DNA from: Heliopora coerulea | Taxonomy: Eukaryota > Cnidaria > Anthozoa > Scleralcyonacea > Helioporidae | Direction: 5' to 3' | Assembly (NCBI GenBank): GCA_030142905.1 | Contig: JASJOG010000003.1 | Location: forward strand, 4,805,501-4,869,500 | Length of the DNA stretch: 64,000 nt | Shown: one piece after another, positions 1-35,200 of the stretch | Layout of the letters: each line of letters starts with the position of its first letter | Numbering within the stretch: position 1 is the stretch's first letter | The notes under the pieces: generated by a model | Told to the model about the DNA's origin: nothing | What the model saw: the letters and a program-made list of their open reading frames with translations, nothing else | Databases searched by the model: none | Position numbers and translations under genes: made by a program

Positions 1-1690
1 CGAGGAGGGTAACCCTATTACCCGAGCCCATATAAACTGCCGCTAAATAAAAAATGCGATCGTTTCCCCAGCAGAAAACACCAGAACGTTTCCTGAACGT
101 CTGACAGGAACCGAACACATAACCATATCATCACCAGAGGTGTCCTAACTATTCAGCTACACATACTGATGGCAAAAAGAAACATTTATTGTATTGTTTC
201 GTAATGGCAGTAACATGTATACCGACAGGTTCTGCATTGCCAATTTCTCAAGTATTTGCTTTTACTTTAACTGTGTGCATGTAGTGATGGTATACTATAA
301 GCATGGGTGGGCGAACTTTTTAACGTTATTTTTTAAATTTATTTTCATTATCGATTCATATCACTTATTTTTAATTTTTATTTTTGTTTTATTTCAACTT
401 GGAATCAACTTTATGTCCAATTCCATTTTATTTTGATTTTTTTATAAAAAAATATTAAAATCAAATTTTACGACGAAATATTTGAATGACAAATTTGGGC
501 CATCACATTTACGGCAGGAATTAACGCTCAGCGGCCGGTGTTAGGAAGCCCGGACGGTTCATCCGCCGAAAAATTCCTAGCAAGTAAACGGCGCTATCGA
601 TACTTCGAACAACCGAATTTCAATTTTATCTACAGAGTAACAATATAATGTGGATCTCTCGCGATTAATTCGAGCGTTAGTTGTTCCAAACAAGTCCATG
701 CAATCGCGGATAAACTATCCGAGCATTGCACAACTGACTTCAGATGTAGCTGGTGAATAAAGACTGCAGGATTTCAGACACACCTTAGTTTTCCAGATGA
801 GGACTATGCATTGAACATCAAAAATTTGGGAATTATTACGTTATTTCTGCTGTTTGAGGTGAGATTTATTTTTTTCTACTGCATACTTCCCGTCATCTGC
901 ACTATTACCTTCAAGACAGCACATTTTTCAGATCACATCATCGTAGTGTTTTCTTAAGTGACCTGGTACCTTTCCGGTTCCAACTGCATAGGAACGATAT
1001 TCGGATCTCACGTGTGGTCAGTAAGTTTGCAAAAGTAAATTCTCGCATTTTCTTGCATTGTTCCCACCGGCGTAGTTTATGGGGGAACAGGGGGATTCAA
1101 TCCTCCCCCCCCCCCAACAGTTTGTGAAAAACGGAAAATTCAGGCAAAAATAGATAGTAATTCTGGCAAAATTTGGTTTGGTAAAGTAGGTTAAAATCCC
1201 TTTTGGGTACTAGTTTATATTTAACTTACGTATTAGGGCTGCTGAGGCGAGAGAGACATATATGTCCTGATTCCGCGTCAAATTAAATCCGGCAATTTTT
1301 GAAAGGATACAATATTCGGGCAAATTAAATTGGACACCCCCCAATCAAAACGGGTTAACTACAACCCAGACTGTTCCGGGTGAACTAAAGCGTAAAAGAC
1401 AGTGTATAGGAACTTCTTCATCCTGAAAGATTTTCATGCATACCAAGTTCTCATACATGTCTTCCACACTGACATGGCGTCTTCCCATTCAAACGATTTT
1501 TTAAATCCGCCTCATTACTAAATGGGAAGCTTTACACGGACAATCATGAAACTGCAATGCTTTATCGTATTCCTCCATTTTTAAACAGCAGTACGAAGAC
1601 CCAATTGGCTGGCTAGGAGTTAATTTCCTCAAAGTTAGTTTCGTAGGTTCCGTTGGTTATTGGCAGTGAGGAAACTATTTCAGTTTTAAG
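1..1690. other. Sequence downstream of DLD, no gene seen
   Basis: No convincing coding region. Positions 1073-1375 contain a C-run and a TE-like stretch ending in a cggGTTAACTAC word, also found at 25630-25650, so both are probably old copies of one repeat. Confidence 0.4.
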
Positions 1691-1693
1691 TAG

Positions 1694-1699
1694 TTTATT
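1694..1699 (-). terminator. Candidate DLD poly(A) signal
   Basis: AATAAA on the minus strand, about 180 nt past the DLD stop. Only a position-based assignment; a TATAAA variant lies nearer the stop, at about 1855-1861. Confidence 0.4.
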
Positions 1700-1878
1700 G
1701 AAACACTCGGTGGACGTACTCGACTGCTTTACAAGTTTGCTGTTAATTTCATTAGCATTGCATGCATGTTATGACGATTATCTCAAGGATTATCAAACAG
1801 TCAGATCTTAACAATACAGAATATTAAAGTATCATTTACACGTAACAACACTTTCTTTATAATTTAAAAAGGCTGTCA

Positions 1879-24753
<22,875 letters not shown>

Positions 24754-24880
24754 GTTCAAGAAATACTATCACTAACAGTATTACTGTATTTGCATTCTGT
24801 AGAAAAATGGCCGAGTTGTCGGCGTGCTGTCGGAGATAGTCGATACCGCGCTTCATTGGGAAGTACTTCCTGTAAGGGTA
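24754..24880 (-). promoter_or_regulatory. DLD 5' UTR and core promoter region
   Basis: Immediately upstream of the DLD ATG. A 12-bp palindrome GGAAGTACTTCC at 24859-24870 is two back-to-back ETS cores, next to a minus-strand CCAAT box at 24855-24859. GABP/NRF2-type ETS pairs are typical of nuclear genes for mitochondrial enzymes in animals; use here is inferred. No TATA box at a suitable distance. Confidence 0.45.
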
Positions 24881-25387
24881 ACACAAAGTCGACATTCACC
24901 AACAACTACTTTACGACTAAATGCCTAATAAGCATTACAAAAATATATACACACACAAACGCAAATCGAAATTTTCTGCCCCTACTAATCTCGAGGGTAA
25001 ATGAACCCCAGAAACGTCATGATTATTATAAATAACCACAACACCGAAAACTACAGATCGTGATGTCCCTCAAAGCCAAAGGTCGAACATTTGTCCTATT
25101 GTGTTCTTGCTAAAAATATGAAGGATTTTCAAAAATATTTGGAAGTACGAGTCCCAGCAATATCAGCTGTTATGAACACATCTACATACGGTGAGAACAT
25201 AAAGTAGTTAGAAAAGAAATTAAATAGCGATTTGAAGATTCACAAGTGGTTCCATGTTAATAAGCCAACTGCAAAGATTGAAGACGGAATATATGGTATT
25301 AGCCACAGGCAAAGATTACTACGATATGCCGAGGACCCTAAAATTCATATACATGTTGAAGATTCAGAACATGTATTAGTGTCAACA

Positions 25388-25660
25388 GGGGCGCAACTAG
25401 GAACTTCGATGAGCCAGGGGTCGGATGGTAGCGTCAAAGCACCTTCGGGGCAATTTTGATAATTTCGAGTGAAATAGACCTTCGTGACTTTGGAAAATGA
25501 GGGCAAAAAGTTGTCACTAATAGGGTACATAAAAGATTTCCTACAAATAGGGCAGGGGTCGCATCCCCCCAGCCAAAAGTTTGTAAAAAAACTAAAGGCA
25601 AAGATCAAAATTAAGCCGCGCACCCCGATCAAAATGGGTTAACTATGTCCCTGACGACTG
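25388..25660. repeat. Decayed DNA-transposon-like repeat
   Basis: Begins CAGGGGCGCAACTAGG, a hAT-like end, and includes GATCAAAATGGGTTAACTAT, shared with 1340-1360. No matching right TIR or target duplication found. Confidence 0.3.
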
Positions 25661-25867
25661 TACCCCTCAAATTTTGAAATATAAATTGCCAGAAACTCCT
25701 ACACAGACCAGTTAGGGTATTACATGGGGAGGCAATTGATTTACATTGATACGATATTTTAGACCAGTTAGCATGGAAAACTCTAGAGGAGATTATAGAA
25801 AATCCGTCTCATGTACCTTAATTTCTTAAAGGAAATATCCTCTTAATATTATATTAATATATACGGG

Positions 25868-25910
25868 TGTTAATAATAATAGTAATAATAATAATAATAA
25901 TAATAATATG
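25868..25910. repeat. (AAT)n microsatellite
   Basis: TAATAATAATAGTAATAATA and further AAT units. Confidence 0.9.
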
Positions 25911-27442
25911 CATTTATTTAATCACGATATTATATACAGCAGAGCTGATGTGGTCGTGAAACTGATGTGTGTTGTCATAACCAAAAGCAAATAACATGAG
26001 AAGTTTCAACTAACCTGTTGTTAAAATGTGGAATCAACTTCCTGATTTGTATAAGGTTTTATCATAAATAGGTTGGTCATAATTATCACGATCATTTTTC
26101 CTTTATTTTGAGATTTATATTATATTGACGTTTATAGTAAATAAATCGTAAGTGATATTTGTAGAGTAGTCGCGTTTGACGAAGAAAAACGCAAACTTGT
26201 CCTTGTGTTAGCCAGGTGGCGTACGTTTGTTACGAAAAGCAGGAAAAATCGAGGCGGTTTTCACGTCGTGGACGGGCGAACTACCTTTTGGAGACTCATT
26301 TTATCGACAAATTTAGTTTGCATTTCAAATCAGAAAATTTTTTTACCAAATCTTAGTAACTGCACTTACAAAAATGTGAACAAGCTGTGCAAGACGTCTG
26401 CTGCGTATCCTTAGTCTTGTTTTATAGTAAGACCAAACATCAGCTTAACTTTCACACTCCTGTGAGGCATGTTATTAAACAGTAGCTATACTTCTAGCAA
26501 CTTCCCTAATGGCGCTCAACTGAGTTTTGTAGCTAGTCGTGTAAAATCAAGAATGCCTTGTGGTCATATAAACATTGTTCAACAGAGTTCTGTAACTCGC
26601 AATATGGGCAGCCATAACGTGTCATCATATAAACATTGTGCATCAGATGAATTTTCAGTTGTCTTCCCCTGATGAACGGAAGAAAATAAACTAAAAAAAA
26701 CTTTCAGTTTCAACAGATGACTAGAGTCGAAAATATTTGACACAAGGACACAAAATTACGAGGTCTATTTGCCACATCTCATAATCACTGAAAACTACCA
26801 GTATTTATTTTAATTTTTTTCAATTCGATTTCTATTAAGATCTGATATTTATCTTTTACATATAAATGCTTGTAATTTTGACTATAATGCCTGATGAAAA
26901 ACAACCATTCTTGTATGATTACGTTCTTCGATATATTGCATTCGCATCAGATTGACTAGCTACAGTGTATAAAAATTCTTAAGAAAAAATAAATAACGTT
27001 TTCTTAAGGTACAAGTAAACTCTAATTTTGTGATCTGTTACTTGACAGCACTATACTATACTTTTAGAAATGATACGCGCTCCGCTATGCCTGTAGAAAT
27101 AAAAATTCAATTAATTAATGACAACAATAGAAAGAAGAGATAAGAACAGAAAATAACAATAGCAGTGACAATAACAACAACAAAAATAACAGAAAGAGCA
27201 ACAATAACAATAGTAACAGCAGCTACAACAGCAACAGGAACAACAACAACAATAACGTAAATGCTGCCAACTGCAATAAATCAGATATCAGCGTTAAAGC
27301 AACAGAATAAGAAGCTATACAAGAAGCAGTAGCTGTAGCTGTACGAGCAAGAGAAGCACAAAGGGCAATATGTACTACCACAAACAGTGTAGCTTTGCCT
27401 TCAAATAATAACGCTTTTAATATCATATGTGAAATGAACAAA

Positions 27443-27476
27443 TAACTATCCAAATATAACTATATTTGGATAGTTA
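27443..27476. repeat. Perfect 16-bp inverted repeat
   Basis: TAACTATCCAAATATA and its complement around AC. Stem-forming; function unknown. Confidence 0.85.
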
Positions 27477-27662
27477 GCAGAAGTAGAATCAGTAGTACAA
27501 GCAGAAATAGTTCTAAAAGCAACAAATGGAACCACAGTACTAAAAGTATCAGTTCGTACTCTAGTACTTCGATTGGAGCAATACTAAAGAAACAGCAGCA
27601 CACAGTATCAGCAGGATTAGCAGCAAGAGCAGCCGCAACGGTGGCAGTAGTACCACGAAAAC

Positions 27663-28037
27663 CCGGGCTGGGACCAGTTAAAATTTTCCTTTGACTGGTT
27701 AGCTGGTCAAAGGAAAACCAGTTAACCAGTTAAAATAGTCAAAATGAAGAAGAAAGAATAAAAAAAATTATCGAACACAGAACGTCAAATATTTCAGTGA
27801 AATTTAAAAGAAACATTTATAAGATTCTCTCTTTGGTGAGAGTTCTCCAAATCTGACGTCATGATCATGGTTTTGCCTTTATAGAATATTATTTTGACGA
27901 TCTTCACACCCGAATTGTTAGCTTTCACTACGCAGAACGATACTTTTTTCATCATTTAACATGATTTTTCTTTTTTTGACTCGTCAAAATTTCTTTGACT
28001 GGTTAACTAGTTAAACAGTTAACTGATCCCAGCCTTG
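27663..28037. mobile_element. hAT-type MITE with 8-bp target duplication
   Basis: Flanked by ACGAAAAC at 27655-27662 and 28038-28045. Ends CCGGGCTGGGACCAG and, on the other strand, CAAGGCTGGGATCAG. The 375-bp AT-rich interior has GGTTAACCAG-like words and no ORF. It interrupts AGC/AAC-rich simple sequence. Confidence 0.85.
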
Positions 28038-28045
28038 ACGAAAAC

Positions 28046-29090
28046 AAATAGTAGTAGTATAGCTGAAGCAGCAATAGCGGGTGGAGGAAGTGGAGTAAGA
28101 GCTGGGAAGGCAAGTATTACAGGACGCAAAAAAGGAGGAAGAAGAAAGACGGCGGACGAAGAAATGGCTGTATAAAGAAGAGGATGAGGAGGAAGAAGAG
28201 GAGAACCAACAATAAAATGAGGAGGATAACTAGCAATAGGGAGGAGTACTAGTAGGATGAGTAGCAGGAGGACGAGGAGCAGCAGAAGTAGAAGGAGAAG
28301 GAGCTATAGTAGGTGGAGGACGAATAGTGGGAAGATGAAGTCTTGCAGTAAGAAGAGGAGGACGAGAAGTAGGAAGAGGAAAAGAAGCAAGAGCAGGAAG
28401 AGCTGCAAGAGTGTAAGGAAAGGAGGATAACGAGGAGGAGGAGATCGAGCAGAAGCATCAAAGAGGAGCAGGTGCAGGAGCAACAGCAAAGGCAGCAATA
28501 CAATGAGTAGTAGCCGCAGTAGTAGCCGCAGTAGTAGCCGTAGTAGTAGCCGTAGTACTAGTACTAAGAAGAAGCAGAAAGGAGTAGGGAGGTGTAGAAG
28601 GCGTAGGAAAGAGGAGGAAAGATAATGAAAGATGAGGAGGGAGGAGGAAGAAAGAAGGTGGAAGAGTAATAAAAGCAGTAGCAGCAGAACTACCGGTAGT
28701 AGTAGCGGTAGTAACAGTAGTAGCGGTAGTAACAGTAGTAGTGGTAGTAGTAGAAGTAGAAGTAGTAGCAGTAAGTGGGTGCAGGAGTAGTGAAAGTAGG
28801 AGCTGAAGTAAAAGTAGGACCTGCAGAAGAAAGAGTAGCGGGAGTAAGAGAAGGAGTATTAAGAGGAGGTAGTATTAGGAGTAGGAGGAGATGGAGGAGT
28901 TGGAGTTGCTGGAGGAGAAAGAGTAGGATTTGTAGGAGTACGAACAGAAGAGGAATTGTGCGAGGATTAGTAGGAATATTAGGAGTAGGAGTATGAGGAG
29001 CAGTAGCACCAGCAGCAACACATGAAACACTGGTAACGAAAGCAGCAGTATTAGGAATGGTAGGAGTAGCCGGATTAGGAGTACTGTAGA
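28046..29090. repeat. Purine-rich (AGG/AGT/AGA) tract of about 1 kb
   Basis: Plus strand is almost all A and G with scattered T and C, made of GGA, GTA and GAA triplets. The long minus-strand frames through it encode only Leu/Ser runs and are composition artefacts. In the protease transcript this is a polypyrimidine stretch directly after exon 9. Confidence 0.85.
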
Positions 29091-29121
29091 GAAGATGAAG
29101 TGGGAATAATGATTAACTTAC

Positions 29122-29214
29122 CACAAATATTGCCATTCATTTTTATATAAAGATAGCCACCGTCACCAAAATCGGTTCCCCAGGAGTTACGAACTATCCA
29201 GTATGGGATTTTAC
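29122..29214 (-). CDS. Protease exon 9: catalytic asparagine
   Basis: 93 nt: KIPYWIVRNSWGTDFGDGGY then LYIKMNGNIC. N316 of RNSWG orients the catalytic His. Donor GTAAGT. The residues usually following xxCG must come from an exon not located. Confidence 0.94.
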
Positions 29215-32200
29215 CTTTGAAGGGACAAAAAATTTTCCTCAGTTTCTTAAAAATCCTCAAACATATAGCACAGTCTTCATTACCTGTCATATCGTAACCC
29301 TCTACAATAACTGCGTGGTTGATCACAGTGTCCGTACAGTGATGTTGTATTATTCCCCCTAAAATTAAAAAGAGAAATAAATAATGAGTATTTTCCTTAA
29401 AGAGTCAAATCTCGCTTATTTGGGATATTACCTATAGACGTGTTGTGGAAGATGAAAGTAAACGCGACCTTAGTCTAAGCCGTTTTAATGCGATCTTTCT
29501 CATTTTTTCTTTCTTTTTTTTTTTTATTCTTTACAAGTTTTATGGGCTTTATTTATACGTTTATTACTGCCACTTTGACTCCTCAGGCTGGTTTTTTGCG
29601 ATTACGGCAAATGCAATAACTCATGTGTATTATATCACTGCATATTCTATTCCATCTGAAATATTCGATAATAATTCGCGCTTTGTTACACGTTACAGCG
29701 CGTACGTTTTAACTCTGAAGAGAGGTTGAAGCGTGAATTACGAATAGAGCATTGATCTGATAAGGGAAACTGTCCAAGCATGGAAGAGCAGTTATATATA
29801 ATTAAAGTAATACCATGATGACCTCCGTTTCTACTGTTTTTAAGGGGAGATTTAATCATAAATTCTCTCATCAGCATGCATACTTTTACTAATTTTCCCT
29901 CATTAACATACATGACCGAACAGCAAATAACGGTTTTAAATTTAAGCATTGAGCAACTCATTTAATACAAATGCTGGTACCTACCATGAACAATACTAAC
30001 ATCCCAAAAAGAACTTAAAACAATACCAAGTAAATTTCGTCGGTCATCATGACATTACAAACTACTACCATGACATGTAGGGAAATGAGAGATTAAGTGT
30101 CCCCTCAAGCCTCGGGAGGTTTGTGAAAGTCCCTCGGGCTAACGCCCTGGGCACTCCCCAAACCTCCCTCGGCTTTCGGGAACATTTAATTTTCCTCGTG
30201 TCATGGTATTACTTATAATAATTTTTGACTTTAAAAGTAGTTCTTTTTCATACCAACATAATCATGCCACATGACTGCATTTACACCAACTCCAACGGAG
30301 CCGTTATTATAGACATAAGAAGCAAGTTCGTTCTCCTTCTTTTTGAAGTCTCTGTAAAAAAGATTGATCTGAATTGTGTACATTTCTTATTGTAAGTTTA
30401 GTCCTTAATGATCACGCATAAAATGGAAAGGTTATAGTCTGCTTACAAGACAAAAGTCATTTGAAATTAGAGGAAAAGACCCGGTTATTTTAAGAAGCAA
30501 TGTGGGGAAAAAAAAGTGTAAACTTTCTTACTTATAACACGCACACTTAACTTGAGCTCCAGTCTTTGGCCTGAAGGAAATTTGTAGATTAAACTAAGTA
30601 CGGTAGAAAAAAGCAAATTGTTAAGCACAATGGTATAAAGTGGAATAATGACATACTTGATATCACTATAGGCACAACTGCTCTCTCTCTCTTCATATGG
30701 GTATTCTGAAGCAGGAAGCAAAAAGTACTTTTCCTTTTTTCCCTGAAGATGAAGATCGTAATTAATATTAATATTAGTCCGATTGCAAATTCGTTGACTT
30801 TTCATCACACATCTCTTTAACTGAAAAAAATTTCACATGATATTATACATTTAATACTGCTGAATCTGGAACGTTCTTGCGAACTGCTCCTACAGTTTTT
30901 TATAATCTTCGTTTGCAATCTGTAACAACTCTTATTTCAACGTGGCGGTTCGTAACCATTTTAAATAGGTCAAAAGTAGATTATGTAAATCAAAGCACTC
31001 ATTGAACGAACCAATCCTTCGAGTGGGATATAATTGCATGTAAGCTGACGTCCCTCAAGTTATATGACTAAGCATGTTTCAAATTCGTCAGACTTTATTA
31101 GCTGGCTTGCTACATTTATTTTAATGAATTTGAATGACAGTCGATATTGGGATACTCGAACCAAACATTTTCATTTTGCCAGTTTATCTGCTCTTCTGTT
31201 ACAAGTTATTTATTGTTAGGTAATTGACTCCTACTTTTTATTTAATTTTTAAACATTGATCACTTCCATAACGAAATGCAAGTATAAACACATAGTATCG
31301 AAAGTGAGGTATGGCAGTTGATGCAATAACTTATAAAATAACATGGGAATATTCTTGTTGGAAGATTGTGCTATTTTTATCCTGTTTTTGTTTTTCAATA
31401 CAGTAGTTACTATGAACAAGAAACGATCATCATCAGTGGACCCTGCTGCCTCATAAGAAACTAAATCATGAGACTTTGTTTCAAAATAATCATCACCTAT
31501 TACGTCATACGTCATTGCTCGTGTATTTTTACAGCTGTTTCATCGACCTAGCTGTTGTTTTCACCATCGGTGCGTTGGCATTTAAGGTCCCAATTACAGC
31601 CCGTAAGCAATGGTACTGCAAAAATAGCAGTTGTAGAATGTGCATTCGCACATGTTAGCGGCACTTGCACACATTTCAAACAATTCCTATATTGTTAACT
31701 TTGATCGAACTGCGTTGCACGTCCTGAGTAATAAATACCAAGCTCAGGTATTGGCATGCAATTTGGGGTTGATAAACGTGCAATACTCGTAATGCAGAGA
31801 GGCAAGATAACACTAACAGGGAATTAGTATGCCGAATGGAGAACAGATAAAAACGACAGAGGAAGGCACAGGCTACAAGTACCTTGCAATCAAGCAGACC
31901 AAATCCTCTATGAGGAAATCAAAGCAGGTCCGACGAAAAAGTATACTCCCGGAGAGTAAGAAAACTGTTACGATCGAAGTTGGATGGTAGGAATTTAATC
32001 ACTGGGATTAACACATGGACAATCTCACTCCTCAGATACCCAGCGAGTTTTTTAGAATGGACGAAGGACGAACTGAGGCTACTAGAGCGAAGAACTAGGA
32101 TCCTCCTCAATATCTATGGGGTACTTCATTCCACAGACAGTGTGGCCTGGCTATATCTCCCTAGAAAGATGGTCGGACATGGACTGATCGCAGTGGTGGA

Positions 32201-35200
32201 CTTTGTCATTCAAGCAGAATTGGGACTTGCAAAGTACGTTGCAGAAAGTAACGAAAGACTGATAATAGTCGCAAGGTATGGAACAAGGAGTGTAGAGAAA
32301 AATCCTAGCGGATACAAGAAGCGGAAGAAGAAAGAATGCAAGAAGTTCGTGGGAAGAAACTGCATGATCAGTTCCTCAAACAGACTGAGAATGTAGCAAG
32401 CGACGAGAGTTGGACGTGGCTTAGAAAGGGGGCAACTAAAGAAAGAAACAGAAGGCCTACTTATGATTGCGCAGAGTCAGTCACTACGAACCAATGCTAT
32501 CAAAGCTAATATTGACAAGTCCCAAGCAGATCCACTATGCCGTATGAGCAGAAATAAAGCGGAAACAGTAAACCATCTCCTATCAAAAGTCCAAAGCTTG
32601 CACAAACAGAATATAAACGACGTAATGGAGCGGGAAGAGCTCTCAAGCACAAAAAAGAGTGGTACGAACACGAACCTGATACAGTGGTGGAGAATGAGGA
32701 GATCAAGATCTTGTGGAACTTCCTAATACAGACGGAAAAGAGAATTTCTCACAATCGACCAGATATTGTTGTACTAAAGAAGGACCGAAGCTGCCATTTG
32801 ATAGACGTTTCGTCCTCAGGAGATAGTAAAGTACTTCATAAAGAACAAGAGAAGAAGTCGAAGTATATAGATCTGGCAATAGAAGTTAAGGCATTATGGA
32901 AGATGAAGGAGATGAAGATCACAACAACTGTGATTGGTGAACTGGGAATAGTTTCTGTAAACCTGTGTACCCATCTGAAAGAGCTAGACGTATCAGTAGG
33001 ATGGATGTACTGCAGAAGACAGTTTTACTAGGTTCAGCAAGTATCTTTAGGAGGACCCTTGCAATCTAAGGTGGCTGGTCGTTGCCCGATGGAGGGAACT
33101 GCCTTATTACCAGTTTTCACATCCGCAATACTGTGAGAGACGAAATGACACATGAGGATAATGATAATGATAATGATGATGATGATGATAATGATGATAA
33201 TAATAATAATAAGAACGTCCTAGATAGATCAATTCTGTCATGTATGGAATAAAATGTTTTATTTAATTTATAGAGTTGTGTAAAGAAACTCGTTTTCTAA
33301 AGCAAAATTTCTGATTAGCCGACGACCTATTTGCCATCCACCTCCGTTTTCGACGATCCTACCTGGGGATGATAGGTTCTTTACCGTCGTAAGCACTACA
33401 TCACCGCCTATAAGCTTTTTAACATATTCTATTATTTTATGTGTAGTTTTCGCGTACTACAGTGGGTAATACACATTCCGTATCCGTAGAACACAGAGCT
33501 TGGTCCGTTGTAGGTCAGTGTAGCCCACCATGCAATGCACTAAAAACTCGATTGGCTTTAGTCAGAACTAAGAAAACGGTGTGTGTAAACGCTGTTTATT
33601 GTCTTTCGGTAAATATTAGCAAGCAGTTCGGATAAACGCCCTTTATTCCTTAAACAAATCAAATAAACAGCAATCATCAAACTTAAAATTTGCGTCCGCG
33701 TTCTTTGTGATCCTATACTAATTTGTGTCCGCAGGTAAGTTACATTTTCAGATATACAAATCGGATATTTTACTCGAAAGGTTAACTATGGTTACTAGTT
33801 GAACATATTTACAATGGAAGCGGAGGGATACTAAATAAGCAAATTAGTTTTCCATGAAGTAGTTGGCAAGTAGGGTAAGAGGACTCGCACACCACCAAGT
33901 GCGGGTCTTTCTTTCTTCCTTTTTGCTTCAATTTGGCAGGACGATTGTTGTCCACTTTCAAATTTCGCAGTGCAATATGTGTCAAAAGTTTCTTGCTTGC
34001 TAGAAATAACATTTAACAAATATTTCGTTGTAACTTTTGCAATAAATCCAGTAATCACACAAGAGATTTTCAGCATTTAACAGCTTGCAATCCAATAAGT
34101 CACTGTTGCTGACCTTCCACTGGTTTAAATGAAATGGGCAACTTAATCTTTGTATCTGACTTCTAGTCGCTCAATGGTTAGAACGTCTTAATACGAAAAA
34201 CACAGTAAGTACTTACCCCACTGCTGTATTGTGCAGTTGCAAGCCAATCTAACGTACCATAAATAGAACCTCCTTCACAGCCTGCATGCTCGGAACAAGA
34301 AACCAGTTCTTGCACACTAAGTTCCAATGGATTGGACATATTCTTAGCGATCGCCCAATGAGTCTCTACAACACCGGTGGCAGCAAAAGCCCTGGATTTT
34401 AATAGAATTAGAATATAAGTAATATTCTAAAACCGAGCAGGAGTGCTTTATCGGGATTTCTCAAACTCATTAATAATGCATGAGTATATCATTCAATCAG
34501 ACGCGCTAAACAGTATCACGTGAGCGAACTTGAAATACCATGGGAGTATTGGGCAAAAGACTTGAACTGCTTTTTCCAGTCTTTGGGCTGGAAATAATAG
34601 TTCAAGTCGTTGAACTTAAAATATAATTTCACACAATCGGTTTATTCATCCATCCACTCATTACTAATAAACTAATTCACTGTGCCAATACACTTGTTAA
34701 AATAGGTGTTGTTAGCTCAGTAGAGTCACGCTTTAGGCAAGGTACGGAATCGTTATTGGTATCACCACAACAAAATACAGAAACTAAGGTTTACGAATGT
34801 CAAGCTGTAGCAAGAAGTTCTTCTGACTATAGGTTCTCTTCTTGGCGACTAGCTTCGTTTTGTCTGCACGTCTGCTCTCTTTTCTGCTCCTCTTCGTTGG
34901 TTCCTTTCCATGGGAAAGGAGTGTCTCCTTTTTATACTTTTGGTGGGCAGTTTTAGTTGACATTGATTGACAGTAGAAGTTGACCAATCAGGTACATTCT
35001 GCCCAAGTCTTTCGCTCTGCCAGGTGAAGGCGTTGTTTGGAATGTGACATAATCAACAACGATGTTTGAAAAGATTTTCCGATACTAAAGGAATATACAG
35101 GGGGTGGGCAAAAAAAAGTGGCCATCGTCAAAAATATAGTCAATTTGATATAACTGTCACTGGAAGAACAGAAATGAAAGAAAACCGTATATTTTTTAAA

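Larger units (their letters stand above)
24900..29121. other. Interval between DLD promoter and last protease exon found
   Basis: No supported exon. The missing C-terminal exon of the protease should lie here on the minus strand. Content: AT-rich unique sequence (25.0-27.1 kb), AAC/CAG-rich simple sequence (27.12-27.66 kb), a hAT MITE and a purine tract. Confidence 0.6.

Noticed and set aside
28249..28503. Long minus-strand open frames of Leu/Ser/Cys runs
   Set aside because: They follow from the absence of stop codons in a polypyrimidine tract; two frames are open at once and neither has a domain.
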